From Anoplopoma fimbria (lineage: Eukaryota > Chordata > Actinopteri > Perciformes > Anoplopomatidae): a DNA stretch of 64,000 nucleotides. The DNA is taken from positions 4,558,361-4,622,360 of the forward strand of contig NC_072467.1 of NCBI RefSeq assembly GCF_027596085.1. The letters are read 5' to 3'. The notes below the pieces were generated by a model. It was not told the DNA's origin and did no database searches. It saw only the letters and a list, made by a program, of their open reading frames with translations. The translations under genes were made by a program, and so were the position numbers. Below, piece after piece: positions 42,301 to 57,360 of this stretch (position 1 is its first letter; each line of letters starts with the position of its first letter).

Positions 42301-42875
42301 TTGATGTTTTTAATGTCGTTGTTTAACTTTTGATGTCAATCATTTTAATTTGCTTGCTGTATGCTTTTTTTATTGTATTCTTTTTTGATTGTAAAGATAA
42401 ATGGGACAATGCTGCATGGAGATTGTACACTTTCTTATATTTTTTTTTATAAGAGTATTTCACAAATGATTCAGATTTTTTTACAATAGACCTTTCTCAT
42501 CAATACTATTATTTTTTTAGAAGTGTTGAAGAACCAAAGTTTCAAGCAAAACAAAACATGTAAACATTAAAAACACAATGTAATAAATAAACAAATAAGG
42601 AAAAAGTAAAGACAGTAAAAAGAAACAAAACAGATATGGAGATGTTGGGAACAGAAATTGTCACATTCTTTAATGTCCTTTAGATGACTTTAGTAATAAT
42701 TTAGTTAGAAAATTCTAAAGTAAAATAACCTGGTTTAATGGCAATTAAGTATTATATTTAACAATATCACCTAAGTCTTGTAATGAAGGCCGTTCTTTAG
42801 AATTCTACACATTCAATAAAAATTGAGTGATTGATTGATTGGCTGCAAACAAGCCTACTGGCTACAGAAGGAGAA

Positions 42876-42910
42876 GATAAGATAAGATAAGATAAGATAA
42901 GATAAGATAA
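42876..42910 (+). repeat. GATAA repeat: 3' tail of the LINE
   Basis: Seven GATAA units. On the minus strand these are TTATC units directly after GACTAATAAAGGA. This is the microsatellite-like terminus of the LINE that follows, not an independent satellite. Confidence 0.92.
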
Positions 42911-43174
42911 TCCTTTATTAGTCCCGCAGCGTGGAAATTTGCAGGCTTACAGCAGCATAGAGTTAAACTGCACACAAGAGACATAGTAGAAGAAAGACAA
43001 GATAAAAAAAAAAATGAAAATAAAAAAAACAAGTATTATAAATAAGCAATAAGAAACAGTAGAAAAACAATAACTGAAATATTATATTTACAGACAGAAA
43101 AAACTATTTGAACTATTATTGCACAGTGTAATGTATTGCACAGGTTTTTATTGTCATGTTTTTATTGTCATGTG

Positions 43175-43675
43175 TCATGTGGTCTGCTGGGAGCAGAGCT
43201 GGTTGTGCAACCTGACAGCAGCAGGAAGGAAGGACCTGCGGTACCTCTCCTTCACACACCGGGGGTGAAGCAGCCGGTGGCTGAAGGAGCTGTACAGAGC
43301 TGCCAGGGCGTCCTGCATGGGGTGAGAGGTGTTGTTCATCAGGGATGACAGCTTGGCCATCATCCTCCTGTCTCCCACCACCTCCACCGTATCCAGTGGA
43401 CACCCCAGCACACTGCTGGCCTTCCTGACAAGCTTGTTGAGTCTCTTCCTGTCGGCTGCTGAGATGCTGCTGCTCCAGCAGACCACTGCATAAAAAATGG
43501 CTGATGCCACCACAGAGTTGAAAAAGGTCCTCAGGAGTGCTCCCTGCACTCCAAAGGACCTCAGTCTCCTCAGCAGATAGAGTCTGCTCTGACCCTTTTT
43601 ATAAAGTGCATTTGTATGATTAGTCCAGTCCAGTTTATTGTTCAAGTGAACACCCAGGTACTTATAAGATTGCAC
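43175..43675 (-). pseudogene. LINE reverse-transcriptase C-terminal fragment
   Basis: A 166-residue open frame is the C-terminal end of a non-LTR retrotransposon polyprotein. It is intact from SYKYLGV to its natural stop but lacks the catalytic core, so it cannot be active. The ATG at its start (ATGCAATC on the translated strand) is internal to the ancestral frame, not a real start. Confidence 0.85.
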
Positions 43676-44022
43676 AATCTCAATCTCCCTTGATATTCAC
43701 TGGTTCCGGAGGACAGTGTTTACCCCAAGGAACAGAAGAGTGCAGCCAGCACGCTACGGGCTGACGCAGGGGTATGTGGGTAGTGCGTATATTCAGACAG
43801 ACATTTATTAGAACTCTATTGTACTTTATGCCTCTGGCATCTTATTCTACAGTCAACTATTCATACTGCTTGACCTAGAATGGCAGTCTCCTCCGAGTGG
43901 GATGTTATAGTGTACCGAGCAAGAACTATAAAATGTATTATATCTTCATTGTGAAATGAACTTGTGCAATGAGGCGTAGCATCATCAAGACAAAACAGCA
44001 AGTCCAGTTCCAGTTCAGTTCA

Positions 44023-44039
44023 ATGGATGGATGGATGGA
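44023..44039 (+). repeat. Short ATGG tetranucleotide run
   Basis: Four ATGG units. Confidence 0.85.
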
Positions 44040-45324
44040 ATATGGATGATACCCTTTGTCAAACACATCAGCGGTGATCAGTAGTGTCTAACATTTCACA
44101 CACACTAACATACAAACAAAAAGGAGAAATAATGTGGAGATTTGTACCCACCTAATGGATTTTTGTTGGTTTTAAATGATCAGCAAATAGGAAAGAATAT
44201 GATGCATTTTGTATTCTAACAGTGTAGGCATGTGGCCATGGTGTGTATGCTTTTCATCTACAACACAAATGTCTGTTCAGTTTGAGCCATAATGCATTGA
44301 GTGGAGAAGGTGGAGTTGACTGCATTGTCATGTCTGAGGTCTGGTGGAGGGTCTAGGTCTTCTAGGACTGGAGCAAAACATTTTAACCAAATTTGTGATT
44401 TGCAAAGAGCCCCAAAACACTAGCAGTACTTGCTAGCAGAGACATGCACAGAAACATAGAGCTTCCTGGGGTGTGTTATGAGGAGCCTGGGGCCATAGTT
44501 TCAACATGGCCTGGTTTCAGAGTATACCGAACCCAACATAATCAATTCCTTTTTTCTAATCAGTCTAATCGATGTCTCTCTTTTGCTCTTAAAAACACAT
44601 ACACACTCTATTCAGGTTTTGTGGAAGATTGAGAGGGAAGATGAGAAACTCTGGTGTGGAGGTATAACACATTAGAGTACAGTGCTGCAATGTCAAGTAA
44701 ATTACACACATGCTAGAAAAGCAGCAGCACACAGTAGACACAAACACATATGGTGGCAGCAGTAGCCCAGTCTATGGAGTGTAATTAGGCAACCGTATGT
44801 TAAGTAAGTCTGTCACGCTAAGAGCCAGGGCAAATACAAATAAACAGCCATTACAAATTAACAGTTTTAATGGCTGTTTCTTACACTAGCAGGATTTTAA
44901 GCATATGAGAAACAAAGTTACAAAACAAGAGAAAGGATATGTAACAATGGTATGAGATGAGAGATCAGTTCTATACTGTATCAATAATTGAACCAATGGC
45001 AGTATGGAAGACATTTTTGTTTGGGATATTTTGTAGGTCAGCTGCCCATTTGTACATTAGCTAAGGTCAAGCTGCCCTCAGGGCATCTTGTTGACAGCTG
45101 CCACCTGCTGGGCCCTCACTGACTGAGACTGACAGCTCAGAGACTCTCAGCAGAGGTTCACAAAAATACTTTATGTAGCAGTTACTTAGCCTAACAAGTT
45201 TACCCACTGTGCCCCAGATACTACGCTTTCTTTTAAGCTCTTTGCAGCTTTGACTCTCTCCAATACAAACGCACACACAGTGAAGCCCTCTACATCATAG
45301 AGCACAAGCGCAGCATTATGATAA

Positions 45325-45385
45325 CAGACAGACAGGCAGGCATGCAGGCAGACAGACAGACAGACAGACAGACAGACAGGCAGGC

Positions 45386-45416
<31 letters not shown>
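45325..45416 (+). repeat. CAGA tetranucleotide repeat
   Basis: CAGA/GACA units with CAGG interruptions (GGCAGGCATGCAGGCAG near 45335-45351). It gives spurious Thr-Asp-Arg-Gln frames. Confidence 0.96.
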
Positions 45417-45881
45417 TGTAGTATGTGGGTAAATGTCTGCCATTGGCCACGTACCTCACAAGGAATTCTCCTCCCCTTCCGCTATCCTAACCTATCTATT
45501 TTGCAAGGGCACCATTGCTACATCCTTGGCATAACACTGCCCTGGACGATTGTGATTGGTTTAAAGATGTACAAACAAGCCAGAGCGTTTCTTTCCCCCT
45601 ATACCAGAATGATATGTGTGGAGCCAGACCTTTCTTAAGCTCTGACACAGCTCTGGCTATGCCAGACCCACTGGCACGTACACAGTGTCATGTGCATGCA
45701 TGCATAAACACATTTTCATACACACACCCACTTGCATGCAGGAATGTCACATACAGACACACACACAAATGTTTGCCTTACTTACTCATAGATCAAAAAG
45801 TAAAACATAACCACTCACACTGGCCTCAGCTAGACCAAACATTCACACATTCTCTGACATAGAGTACCGGGCACACACATA

Positions 45882-46021
<140 letters not shown>

Positions 46022-46426
46022 TAGACAGAGTGATCCAAGCCTACGGTTAGCAACTGAACCAGTGCAGAGAGAAACATTAGCATTCTGTCAATGTTTCAGA
46101 CAAGACTGCACCAGCTATGCACACAGCCAACATTCAGCAGAGCATAACAACAGAACTCAAGCCAGAGAGAGAAAGAGAGCGAGAGCATAGACAGGTAGAC
46201 AAGGGATGAGTTGGGGAGTGTTCGGGAATAATTAGAAGTAGAAAGAGAGTAGTAAGAGAGACAGAGGAGGAAAAAGACATGTTTACACCAGAAATAATGA
46301 TCAAATTAAATCAAAGAGATGATGAGAGCAATTGGAATACCTTACTATTGAGTCTGGCCTTCCTGGCTTGTTTATTTTTTCTTTCTCTTCTCTCGGCTGC
46401 TTGTCTTCTGCCCAGAGCGGATCCCA

Positions 46427-46434
<8 letters not shown>

Positions 46435-46479
<45 letters not shown>
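46435..46479 (+). repeat. CA microsatellite (UG in the transcript)
   Basis: About 22 CA units after CTCTCT. Confidence 0.96.
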
Positions 46480-46484
<5 letters not shown>

Positions 46485-46561
46485 ACTCCCCGTCACACAC
46501 GCACACCCTGTAGGTCAGCTACAGTCCCAATGCCAAAACATCATCCACATGGCCATATCCA

Positions 46562-46860
46562 GTCCCCTTCCTCCTCCTCCTCGTCTCCTCTCCTCTTGTT
46601 CTCTCTCCTTCTCCTGCACTACTTCTTGTATTGTCAAAGTAGCACATGCACACTCACATGGTCACTCACACAAACACTCACACAAGCACACCACTGGCTC
46701 CTGTGCATGCACAGACGGAGAGATGGTAAGGGGTGATTTTGCAGGATGCTGGAGAGAATAGAGGGAGGGTGGGGAGAGAGAGAGTTAGAGAAGAGGGAGA
46801 GGAGAGAGAGGGAAAACAGAAAGAGAAAATGAGAGGGAAAGTGGGTGGGGTGTAGAAGCG
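46562..46860. repeat. Polypyrimidine block followed by polypurine block
   Basis: On the plus strand, 46562-46625 is almost all C/T (CTTCCTCCTCCTCCTCGTCT and onward), and 46738-46860 is almost all A/G (GAGGGAGGGTGGGGAGAGAG and onward). About 110 bp of mixed sequence with imperfect CACACTCA lies between. The two blocks are loosely complementary and could pair as a long imperfect stem. Confidence 0.75.
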
Positions 46861-47241
46861 AAAGACAAGGATACCCAAAGGGTGAAAGGAAATATAGAAA
46901 AGAACAGGACATACAAATAAAAATACAGTATGAGGCTTGTGTAATCTGTTATTACAGTCCAAACCAAGTGTTTAATGACAGTGGAAACTTTTTGACTATT
47001 GACTGATGCTCATGTTTTTGTATCACAATTTTCCTGGAATAATAGTTACATTTAAATGCAATCTGTTTGCACAATTGTTGGTATTTTAATTGTTTGTACA
47101 AATAACCCCATTTACACAACTTTACTTCAACTCAAAAACAGAGATACACAAACAGTATCTCAAAATAGAGTAAATGTGTGCATGATGTGCATGTGTATAT
47201 ATGGGTGCATTATGCAGAAACCCCACATCATATTTCTAGAT

Positions 47242-47281
47242 TGCGTCTGCTAAATGCCTGTAATGTAATGTAAATGTAATG
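47242..47281 (+). mobile_element. SINE tail fragment
   Basis: GCGTCTGCTAAATGCCTGTA followed by ATGTAATGTAAATGTAATG matches the terminal part of the full SINE at 57331-57360. The rest of the element is missing or unrecognisable. Confidence 0.7.
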
Positions 47282-50200
47282 CTATAGTTGCAATGTCACT
47301 GCAGTGATGGGAGGGTTTAGGCGCTGTGCAAATGCTCAGAGGGATCTGGCATCTCAGAACAATATCACACCTACAATGAGCTACATTCTCTGTGTGGTTT
47401 CATTGTAAATGTAAATAAATACAGGAATTCTCATTCATAAAAACAATAGGCTGCTAACAGTTATACAAAGCCTGAGTGTAGGAGGAATAGCATTACTCTG
47501 GTCGGTTTTATAGGGGGGCCTTTTGTGAATTATGCTTTCCTACACATGTACAGTGTCAAACAGCTTAATGTGAGCACTGGTTTAGCTTATGAATCATGCT
47601 GAACTATATTTTACCCAAAAGTTAAGCACAATTTACATTTTGATATTGTTGCCATTTCTCTACTGCTTCATGATATGACCACAATTGAAATGCCCTCACT
47701 CTAGCAATGTGCTCTGCGGAGTCTGTGACCACATTACCAAATAGTGCGTTACTAAGAGGTCTCCACTACTTTATATGCCTCTTTAGTTTCTTCCAACCCA
47801 CCCCCTCCTTAACCATCTCTATGGCCATGATGCCCAAGGCTCTCAATCATAATTGTATTTACAGAATGCCTATCTTTCTATCCATCCAACCGTCTGATCT
47901 TTCATCCCTAATGTCTATATATCTTTGCTAAAGTATAACACACAAATCCACTTTAAACTGTAAGAGATCTGTTCTCCAGAACAAATATGAAGAGTTTCTC
48001 ACAAGGACACATACATCTGAAATGATCATTCCCTAGGACAAGCTGAAACATTAGTTCTCTGTTCATCATAAAAAAATTAGACGGCAAGAATGAGGTGATC
48101 TTGTTCTAAACATGTCACTGTGAAAAGTGGATGAAAGATACATATATCTAAAATATTTCCCTTTTGTGATGTGTAGCCCTAAAAAACATGGGGTTTTAAA
48201 ATGACAGCTCAATATACTGACGCCATCATATAGCTTGAGTGGAATGTAAGTGCTGGAATATATACAGAGTAAAGATGCCATACGGTAATACAGTAAAGAC
48301 AATGTTATTGGGAAAATGTAAGGAAAGTCAAGTCATTAAAGCAGTTTGAAATGCTTAAAGGGCTGTAATAAAATAGAGAATTGAAACATGTCTACTTCTG
48401 GAATCTCTTTGTCACACTGCAAGAAAGCCGCCCATTCTGCAGCCCTGTTCATCACATGGCTGACCTCCGACATCAGCACCCACACACATGCACTCTTTTT
48501 ACTTTACTCTTTTAAAAGTATGCTATGTGCATTTTCTATGCAGCCACCCTGCATGGTTAACAAGGGCAGTTTCAGGGTGAGAAGGACCGGTTGGGTGGGA
48601 AGTAAAGGAGGAAAAAAAGAATGGGAAAATCCTATCAATTATGACCTCATTTCAAACTTTAGCCTGCGGCTAATGAGCTCCATACCAGCAAAGTAGGCTA
48701 ATGCTTGACCTCTGACTAACAGGGCAGCTTGCTGCAGGATGAATAGCGAACATCGTGACTGCTAAGGCTGCAAGAGTCGCCCATAACAGGATTTCCCTCC
48801 TTCCCCCTGAAAGTCATTATGCAACAAAAGCACATGTGCCATTCAGAAAAAAAGGGGTGGGGGCAAATATACAATGTCCTACATCACTTGCTTGAATCTC
48901 ATCTTCGTTAATGCAAGCACAAGATAATATTTAGTTTTATTACCAGACAGAGACCTGTAAAACTCTTTTAACATTCATAATTGAATAATTGGCATACTAC
49001 AGTACTACTCATGTTATTAATAATTAATACATTAGATAACTAGACTCCATTTTTTTTAAGTACTTTATAAGGAAACTTCTCATACATCTACAATTACTAA
49101 GCATATATTAGACATATATAATTAAATAGCAGTTGGCTCTGACATCACCACGTTTGCTGAATTAGATATGTCCATGGTCTTGAGTATTACTATCATAAGT
49201 TGAGCTGCATTCCTTCTACATTACTTTCACTTGGGGAAGCAGTGGAAACTGTAGTCTATTACAGAAACCAGATTGTATCGTTACCTTTCAAATCTTTCAT
49301 AATGTAAATCTACCCTAAGTATTTTACACAAACACATAAACATCAGTATTTTATAAATACATGCATTGAGAAAGATATTTCACCTGATACCTTTCTATAA
49401 TGACTGGTCTCTCTGTCAGACGTCTCTGTGTTGAGAGACATGCAGAGTAGTAACAGAGGAAAACAAGAAATTACTACGGCTGCATCTGGAGCTTATGCTG
49501 ACAAATTACTACCTTCATTCTCTCCAATAACACAGCTGTCCTGGATTACTCATTGCTTTAACAGAATAGCTCAAAGAACACGGTGGCTTTCACTACCAAT
49601 TTATGAGATTGGGTTTTAGTGGTTGGGTGATTCACTCTTTTCTCCATTTGAGAATGTTACCAGTTCCACTTCTACTGGACTGTGACACAGGTCAATCACA
49701 ACAAATTATCTCTTTGCAGATGATTTATTGTGTGAAATGAGCGACTAAATTGTAACTTGGCAGAAACTGATCTTGTTGAGTAACACTCATATACTTTGTC
49801 ATAGCAATGTAGTACAGTAGCAGACGGCAGCACCTCACACCAGACTGGTTAGATAAGAGACAATATTTGAGAGTATGACTCACCCCTCTCATCACAGCTT
49901 TCATGCATTTCCCTCTCATTCACTACTTCTCATTCTCGCTCTTCTCAATACAAGTACACAGCAGAAAACCCTCATCATCCATGAACATACAGAAGATGTG
50001 CAAAATGGCCAAACAATGAACCCAAAGTTCCCTCTCTTTATAAAAAAACATTTTCAATGACATTTCCAATGTACCACACACAAATCCAGGACGCAGGCAT
50101 AGATTCCAAAAATAGGCGACATGTTGGCTTCTACTTTCCAAATGTTCAACTAAATGTTGACAAGTCTCTACAAAGGAATTGGACCCCGACAGAAAAAATG

Positions 50201-50826
50201 TATGCCACATTTCTGCAAAAAACAATAGTCAAATATAGAATAGTATTTTGAAACACCCTGGATAAGCTGATGGTTCTGAAGTGCTGTTGTCCTGTCTGTT
50301 CTTTATATAAGTTGAAAGCAACTGATAAAAAAAAATAAAAGCAGTAAATACAGCTACATTTACAAATAGCAGATATCAATGTAGCAATAATCCAAAATCT
50401 ACAGTTACAGAGATTACAAACATTTTACTTTGCTAATCAATGTTCTTGAATCACCGCTCGGAGGATTAACAATATGATAACATTTTCACTACAAAGCTAA
50501 ATCAGCAACAGCCATTAAACAGTTTTCACTACCATTAGTCTATTACAACAAGAAAAGCACCCCTCAGAAGGTGATAGCAGCTTACTTAATGGTCTTACTT
50601 GACGGAATTTAAATCATCTGAATATTATGGGATGCAGCATGCTTCACCAATGTTTGAACAAATCTGAATATGCTAAAAAAACAAAATGTAATTTTCTCAG
50701 TAAAGTTGAGCTGAAATGGGTAAATAGTATTTTGACAATGGAAGGGATGAAAAGAACTGACTAATGCATAAATGATCAAAACTGCAGTTCCACGATTTGT
50801 GATCAACAACAACTCCCCACTATTGC

Positions 50827-50830
<4 letters not shown>

Positions 50831-50865
<35 letters not shown>
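50831..50865 (+). repeat. TC microsatellite
   Basis: About 17 TC units; imperfect CA runs follow at 50940-50985. Confidence 0.96.
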
Positions 50866-50866
<1 letters not shown>

Positions 50867-51034
50867 ACACACAAAATAGTGTAAATCTACTGCCCTCTGA
50901 TGGGGTTTGATGACTGTTCCACTTATTACACCCACATGTACACACACAAACACACAGATCAAAACACACACACACACATACACACAATCATCTCTATCTG
51001 CCTCACTTACTGACATCTCCTGTTTTTTCAGACC

Positions 51035-51450
51035 TGTCATTCTTCACCTCTCCACTAGTCGTCCCCACTGAGTTCCTCCTTCAGATGATCACCTGATTAG
51101 TCACCTGCTTCCACACCTGTTCCCCATTACTCCATAAGTCATATACAGCGCCCAGCCAGTATTCACACTCGGCCCGATTGTCTAGGTTGCTCAGTAGCCC
51201 TATATGCCAGCCTTTGTCCTATTCTGCAGCTCTGTATCTGCGTTTGTGGCCACCTGCCTGCCCTTGACCACCGTCCACCAGATTTGCCTCTTTGTTTCTA
51301 TTTGCCAGTTTGGACTGCTTTTTTGTTGCTGTGTATGAGCCTGCCTTTCCAACAAGTAAAGACGGATTTTACCAAACCTGCTTTACCTTCTGTATCTATT
51401 CATACCTAGTTACTAATGCACAAAACAGCCATACAAAAATGGCTGTTACA
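51035..51450 (+). mobile_element. Possible solo LTR remnant
   Basis: The segment runs from TGTCATTCTTCACC to GGCTGTTACA, so it has TG...CA ends. Inside it has CACCTGATTAGTCACCTGCT, CCACACCTGTTCCCCATTAC, CTCGGCCCGATTGTCTAGG and, near the end, AAGTAAAGACGGATTTTACC. This order resembles fish gypsy-type LTRs with a poly(A)-signal-like motif. No target-site duplication or internal coding region was seen, so this rests on pattern memory only. Confidence 0.4.
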
Positions 51451-52172
51451 CATGATCTCAACCTGATCTACGATCAAAATGCACACAGAATATGTAAATA
51501 TAATTTAATATATTCAAACTATGAACTTAGCTTTAGCCTTTTCTTAAATGTCCAGTAAAGTACTAATTTTAATTCAAACATTAGCATTGATGCTCAACAA
51601 GAGACAAAATATATATATGAAATACATTGCGTGTCATGTTATGTTTCATTCTAGTTTGTATGTTTGTGTACTGCAGGATATTATGTGTTTAACAGGGAAG
51701 AAAAATGGCACTGCTACCTGCTGAGTATGTTTAGAAAAGCCATTACACAGGATTGGTGACAGACAGGATTTGGGTGATACACATAACTGGGAATAAGTGA
51801 AACCACTATTACCTTAATTTTCCTTCTTTTAACGTACTATGGCAACTCAAAGCTGAAATTGTCACACATATGTTGTCCCTCATGCAAAGCTCTTAGTGCC
51901 CTGCATGGCCTAGATAGAGATCTCCAATTCCACATGAATGAACCAACAAACACACATAGTCAAACTGCCAGTGAAGTCCTCTTTCCAAGCCTCATATAAA
52001 AAGATAGGGAATAAAACTTTCCCAGAGCCTCTCAGTACTTGCTGTAACCACTTGGCCTCCATTCTACCCAAGCTTTGACCAAAGTTCTTTGTACTGCATA
52101 TGTGTCATTCACTCAGTTTAGAAGGTTGCACAAAGCAATAGCTCTTAAGAGCGCACAGCTGTTTGTTCTTAC

Positions 52173-52244
52173 CTTGGTATGGAGCTTGGACAGCTGCTTT
52201 TCATCCAGGTGAGTCTGGGTGTAGACACGTCTTTTATAGCGGAA
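52173..52244 (-). CDS. shank3: shank3-like exon: end of SPN domain
   Basis: A 72-bp exon, phase 0 to 0, encodes FRYKRRVYTQTHLDEKQLSK followed by LHTK. FRYKRRVY matches SHANK3 (SHANK2 has FRYKKRVY, SHANK1 FRYKTRVY), and LDEKQL and KLHTK are shared by the family. It closes the ubiquitin-like SPN fold and begins the linker to the ankyrin repeats. The acceptor is TTGTTTCAG and the donor AAG/GTAAGAAC, a near-perfect match to consensus. Confidence 0.97.
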
Positions 52245-54948
<2,704 letters not shown>

Positions 54949-55152
54949 CTCCAGGTAAGGTACGGGAGCGATGGATGGGAAGGGGTATTCCCTTAGCTGT
55001 CTCTCCTCATCCAGAAACTTGCCAGCCTTGCCGTTGTAGGCCGGCTGGAATAGGCCATAGTTGAGTACATCCTTCAGGCTCTGGTTGAGAGTACACAGGA
55101 TCCGCTGCTTGGACAGCCAGATAGGAGCATCCACATTGAATTTCATACATTT
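54949..55152 (-). CDS. shank3: shank3-like exon: SPN (ubiquitin-like) domain
   Basis: A 204-bp exon, phase 0 to 0, encodes 68 residues: KCMKFNVDAPIWLSKQRILC, then TLNQSLKDVLNYGLFQPAYN, then GKAGKFLDEERQLREYPFPS, then IAPVPYLE. This is the SPN domain, which binds Ras/Rap GTPases and folds back on the ankyrin repeats. DAPIW, KAGKFLDEER and PYLE favour SHANK3; ILCTL and SLKDVLNYG also occur in SHANK2. The Leu of FLDEER corresponds to human SHANK3 Leu68, a position changed in autism, and is conserved. The acceptor is TTGTCTCTGCAG/AAATGT and the donor CTGGAG/GTAGGTAT. I start the exon at Lys because the family reads TK-C here and the CAG precedes a good pyrimidine tract. The first coding exon, which would end in a ...DLQQT-like stretch, was not found up to 64000. 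Confidence 0.97.
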
Positions 55153-57078
55153 CTGCAGAGACAAGAGCAAAAGAGGGAAGAAGGTTAAGCACGGAACTTT
55201 TCTAAATATCATATATTGCACATGAGTTAAGATAAACCAAGAGATTGAAGAGTTATATTTTACTGATTCACATAAATATAACATTAAGGTGTTGAAATAT
55301 GTACTAGAATATTAAATAGAATTTCTTTCATTGCAGAGAAATGTATTGAACTTTCAATGTCATGCCCGGGGGAGAAACTAGACCCTTTATTATAATAAGC
55401 AATTCACATAGGTATGGTAGCATTTCACCATTATCCATTACTTTTCCCAAAGGTCATTCCAAAAGCCAGTGCTCGTTACCATACTAAAGTAAACAAAACC
55501 TTAATATAAAGTAAAAGCTCTTACAGAATCACTCCTCTGACACCAATTTTTCAGCAGGATAAATTTGATTCTACATGTGAGTGTGCATTATTCATGCTCT
55601 AAAAAATTAAGCTGGGCAATATTACTGCTACACAAACAGCTGCAGTAGCTCTATCTTCAGTCATAAATGAAACAGTCCACAGGTACTGTATGGGTGCCTG
55701 TGGGAGAAATACAATCAATTCGGTTAACTTCTGCACTCTAATAAACGACTGTAATATACTTAATACATTCACTGAAAAATAACCTTAGTGGTACTCTCTT
55801 TTTTAATAAATTATACAGATATATCAAGAAATGAGATCAAATTTGGTTAACTGTTAAGTGAACCGCACACACTGTGGATAACTACACTGTTTTTCACTCT
55901 GTCAGGAGTGTTAAGGACTATGGTTATTGTGGCCAGGCAGAGCACTTTCCTCTAGCTACCACGTTGTGGAACCGGAGAGAGAGAGAAAGAGAGGGAGTGT
56001 GCAAAACCCACAAGTAATAAATCAATCACTGCTGCCTGCAATATTGATTCGGCACCTCAACTCTATCCTGTTCAGCATCACTGTGTTTCTGACACTCAGA
56101 CACAACTGTTGAGAAACTACAACTTATCACAGCAATACTGCACAACTACACAACCAAATGCAGATGCCCAGACACAGATGCACACAGGCAGCTCTGACTG
56201 AAAAATACGTGCAGCCATTTAAAAAATGTGTAAGCCTGGCAAAAAAAGGAAAAGCATAACTGTTGGTGCAAAGACATAACAGCATGCAGGATTCTCACAT
56301 TATCATTAAGAGATATAATTCTGATATTTGATATATTCATAAACAAACCAAAACATGACTGAACAAATTTCATTTTACAGTATGTTGTTCTATATTTAAT
56401 GTTTTATCAAAATAACACCTAGACACACCAAGGCAGACATAATGTTAGGGTGAGGGGGCAAAGGAGTGGCAATATTATGGGAGATCCAGTCTTTCGTTTC
56501 ATAAGTCGTTCTGTATAGTAATCAGCTTGTAGACATCATTGGGTTTGGATGAGTATTAATGTATCATCTGCATAGATGTCATATATACAATTATGAAATG
56601 TTTTGATGATGAAATATGTTCCCCATTTATATATACATCAGTAATGATTAGCATTTGATGAAGTTTAATCATCCAAAAAACAAACAATGTCCTGTTGGTC
56701 AGATAGGGTAGAACCAGTCCGGGGCATGTCTAGAAATATCTTCTGTCTTATCCTGTAGGTCCCAGGATTGTGTGCTTGGTATCAAACAATGCACTGAACT
56801 GAACCAAAAGCAGTGGAAGGTACAGTATGCACCCGAGTATTAGTACAATTTGTTTTCATTTAGACATGAGATAGGGTTAGGGTCTATGTAAATTCCAGCT
56901 CAAAGCTCCCAACTGTTAACTACAAGAATAGCATATTGTATTCAGTTGATTGTTTTTTTTTTTTTATAAAGTTAAAAAAGTGTTATGGTATCAGCAGCTC
57001 AATATTATTACCATTTCAGCCACATATCTTTCCTCCAACCATTTTGACAGGTCAAAATGAAATCAACCTACAACCTAC

Positions 57079-57360
57079 GGCTGTGGCGTAGTGGAGAGCA
57101 AGGTAGTTCTCCAATCAGAGGGTCGGTGGTTCGATACCCGGCTTTGGCAGTCGATGTGTCCTTGGGCAAGACAGTTGCCCCTGAAGGCTTGCCATCGGTG
57201 TGGACTGGATGTTGCATGAATGTTAGTTAGAGTCTGATGGTGGCACCTTGCATGGTAGCCTGTCATCAGTGTGTGAATGGGTGAATGATATGTAATATAC
57301 TACTGACTGTAAGTCGCTTTGGATAAAAGCGTCTGCTAAAATCACTGTAATGTAATGTAA
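57079..57360 (+). mobile_element. tRNA-derived SINE, apparently full length
   Basis: The head begins GGCTGTGGCGTAGTGGAGAG, with an A box TGGCGTAGTGG, and continues to a B box GGTTCGATACC at about 57129-57139, spaced as in a tRNA gene. The body holds GTGTCCTTGGGCAAGACAGT. The tail is GTAAGTCGCTTTGGATAAAA then GCGTCTGCTAAA, ending in TGTAA repeats. The order pol III promoter, body, tail, short terminal repeat is diagnostic of a SINE; the tail is one shared by many teleost repeats. It lies antisense to the host gene. The family name is left open. Confidence 0.88.

Larger units (their letters stand above)
42876..43715 (-). mobile_element. 5'-truncated non-LTR retrotransposon (fish LINE, L2/CR1/Rex-like)
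   Basis: The minus strand carries the C-terminal part of a LINE open frame (43175-43675): SYKYLGVHLNNKLDWTNHTN, later VVCWSSSISAADRKRLNKLV, ending RLHNQLCSQQ. This is the region after the reverse-transcriptase core in a very common fish LINE. A 3' UTR of about 265 bp follows, then GGACTAATAAAGGA and the TTATC tail. Upstream near 43685 the frame appears shifted by one base (AAGG/GAGATTGAGATT), and the remaining RT and endonuclease regions are absent. The element is therefore a dead 5'-truncated copy, in the same orientation as the host gene. I cannot fix the family without a repeat library. Confidence 0.85.

Noticed and set aside
42876..42910. A CRISPR-like or satellite array of GATAA units
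   Set aside because: It is the 3' terminal repeat of a LINE. There are no spacers, and no CRISPR array exists in this vertebrate window.
57079..57150. A tRNA gene
   Set aside because: The A and B boxes are present, but the sequence lacks a convincing cloverleaf and runs straight into a SINE body and tail.
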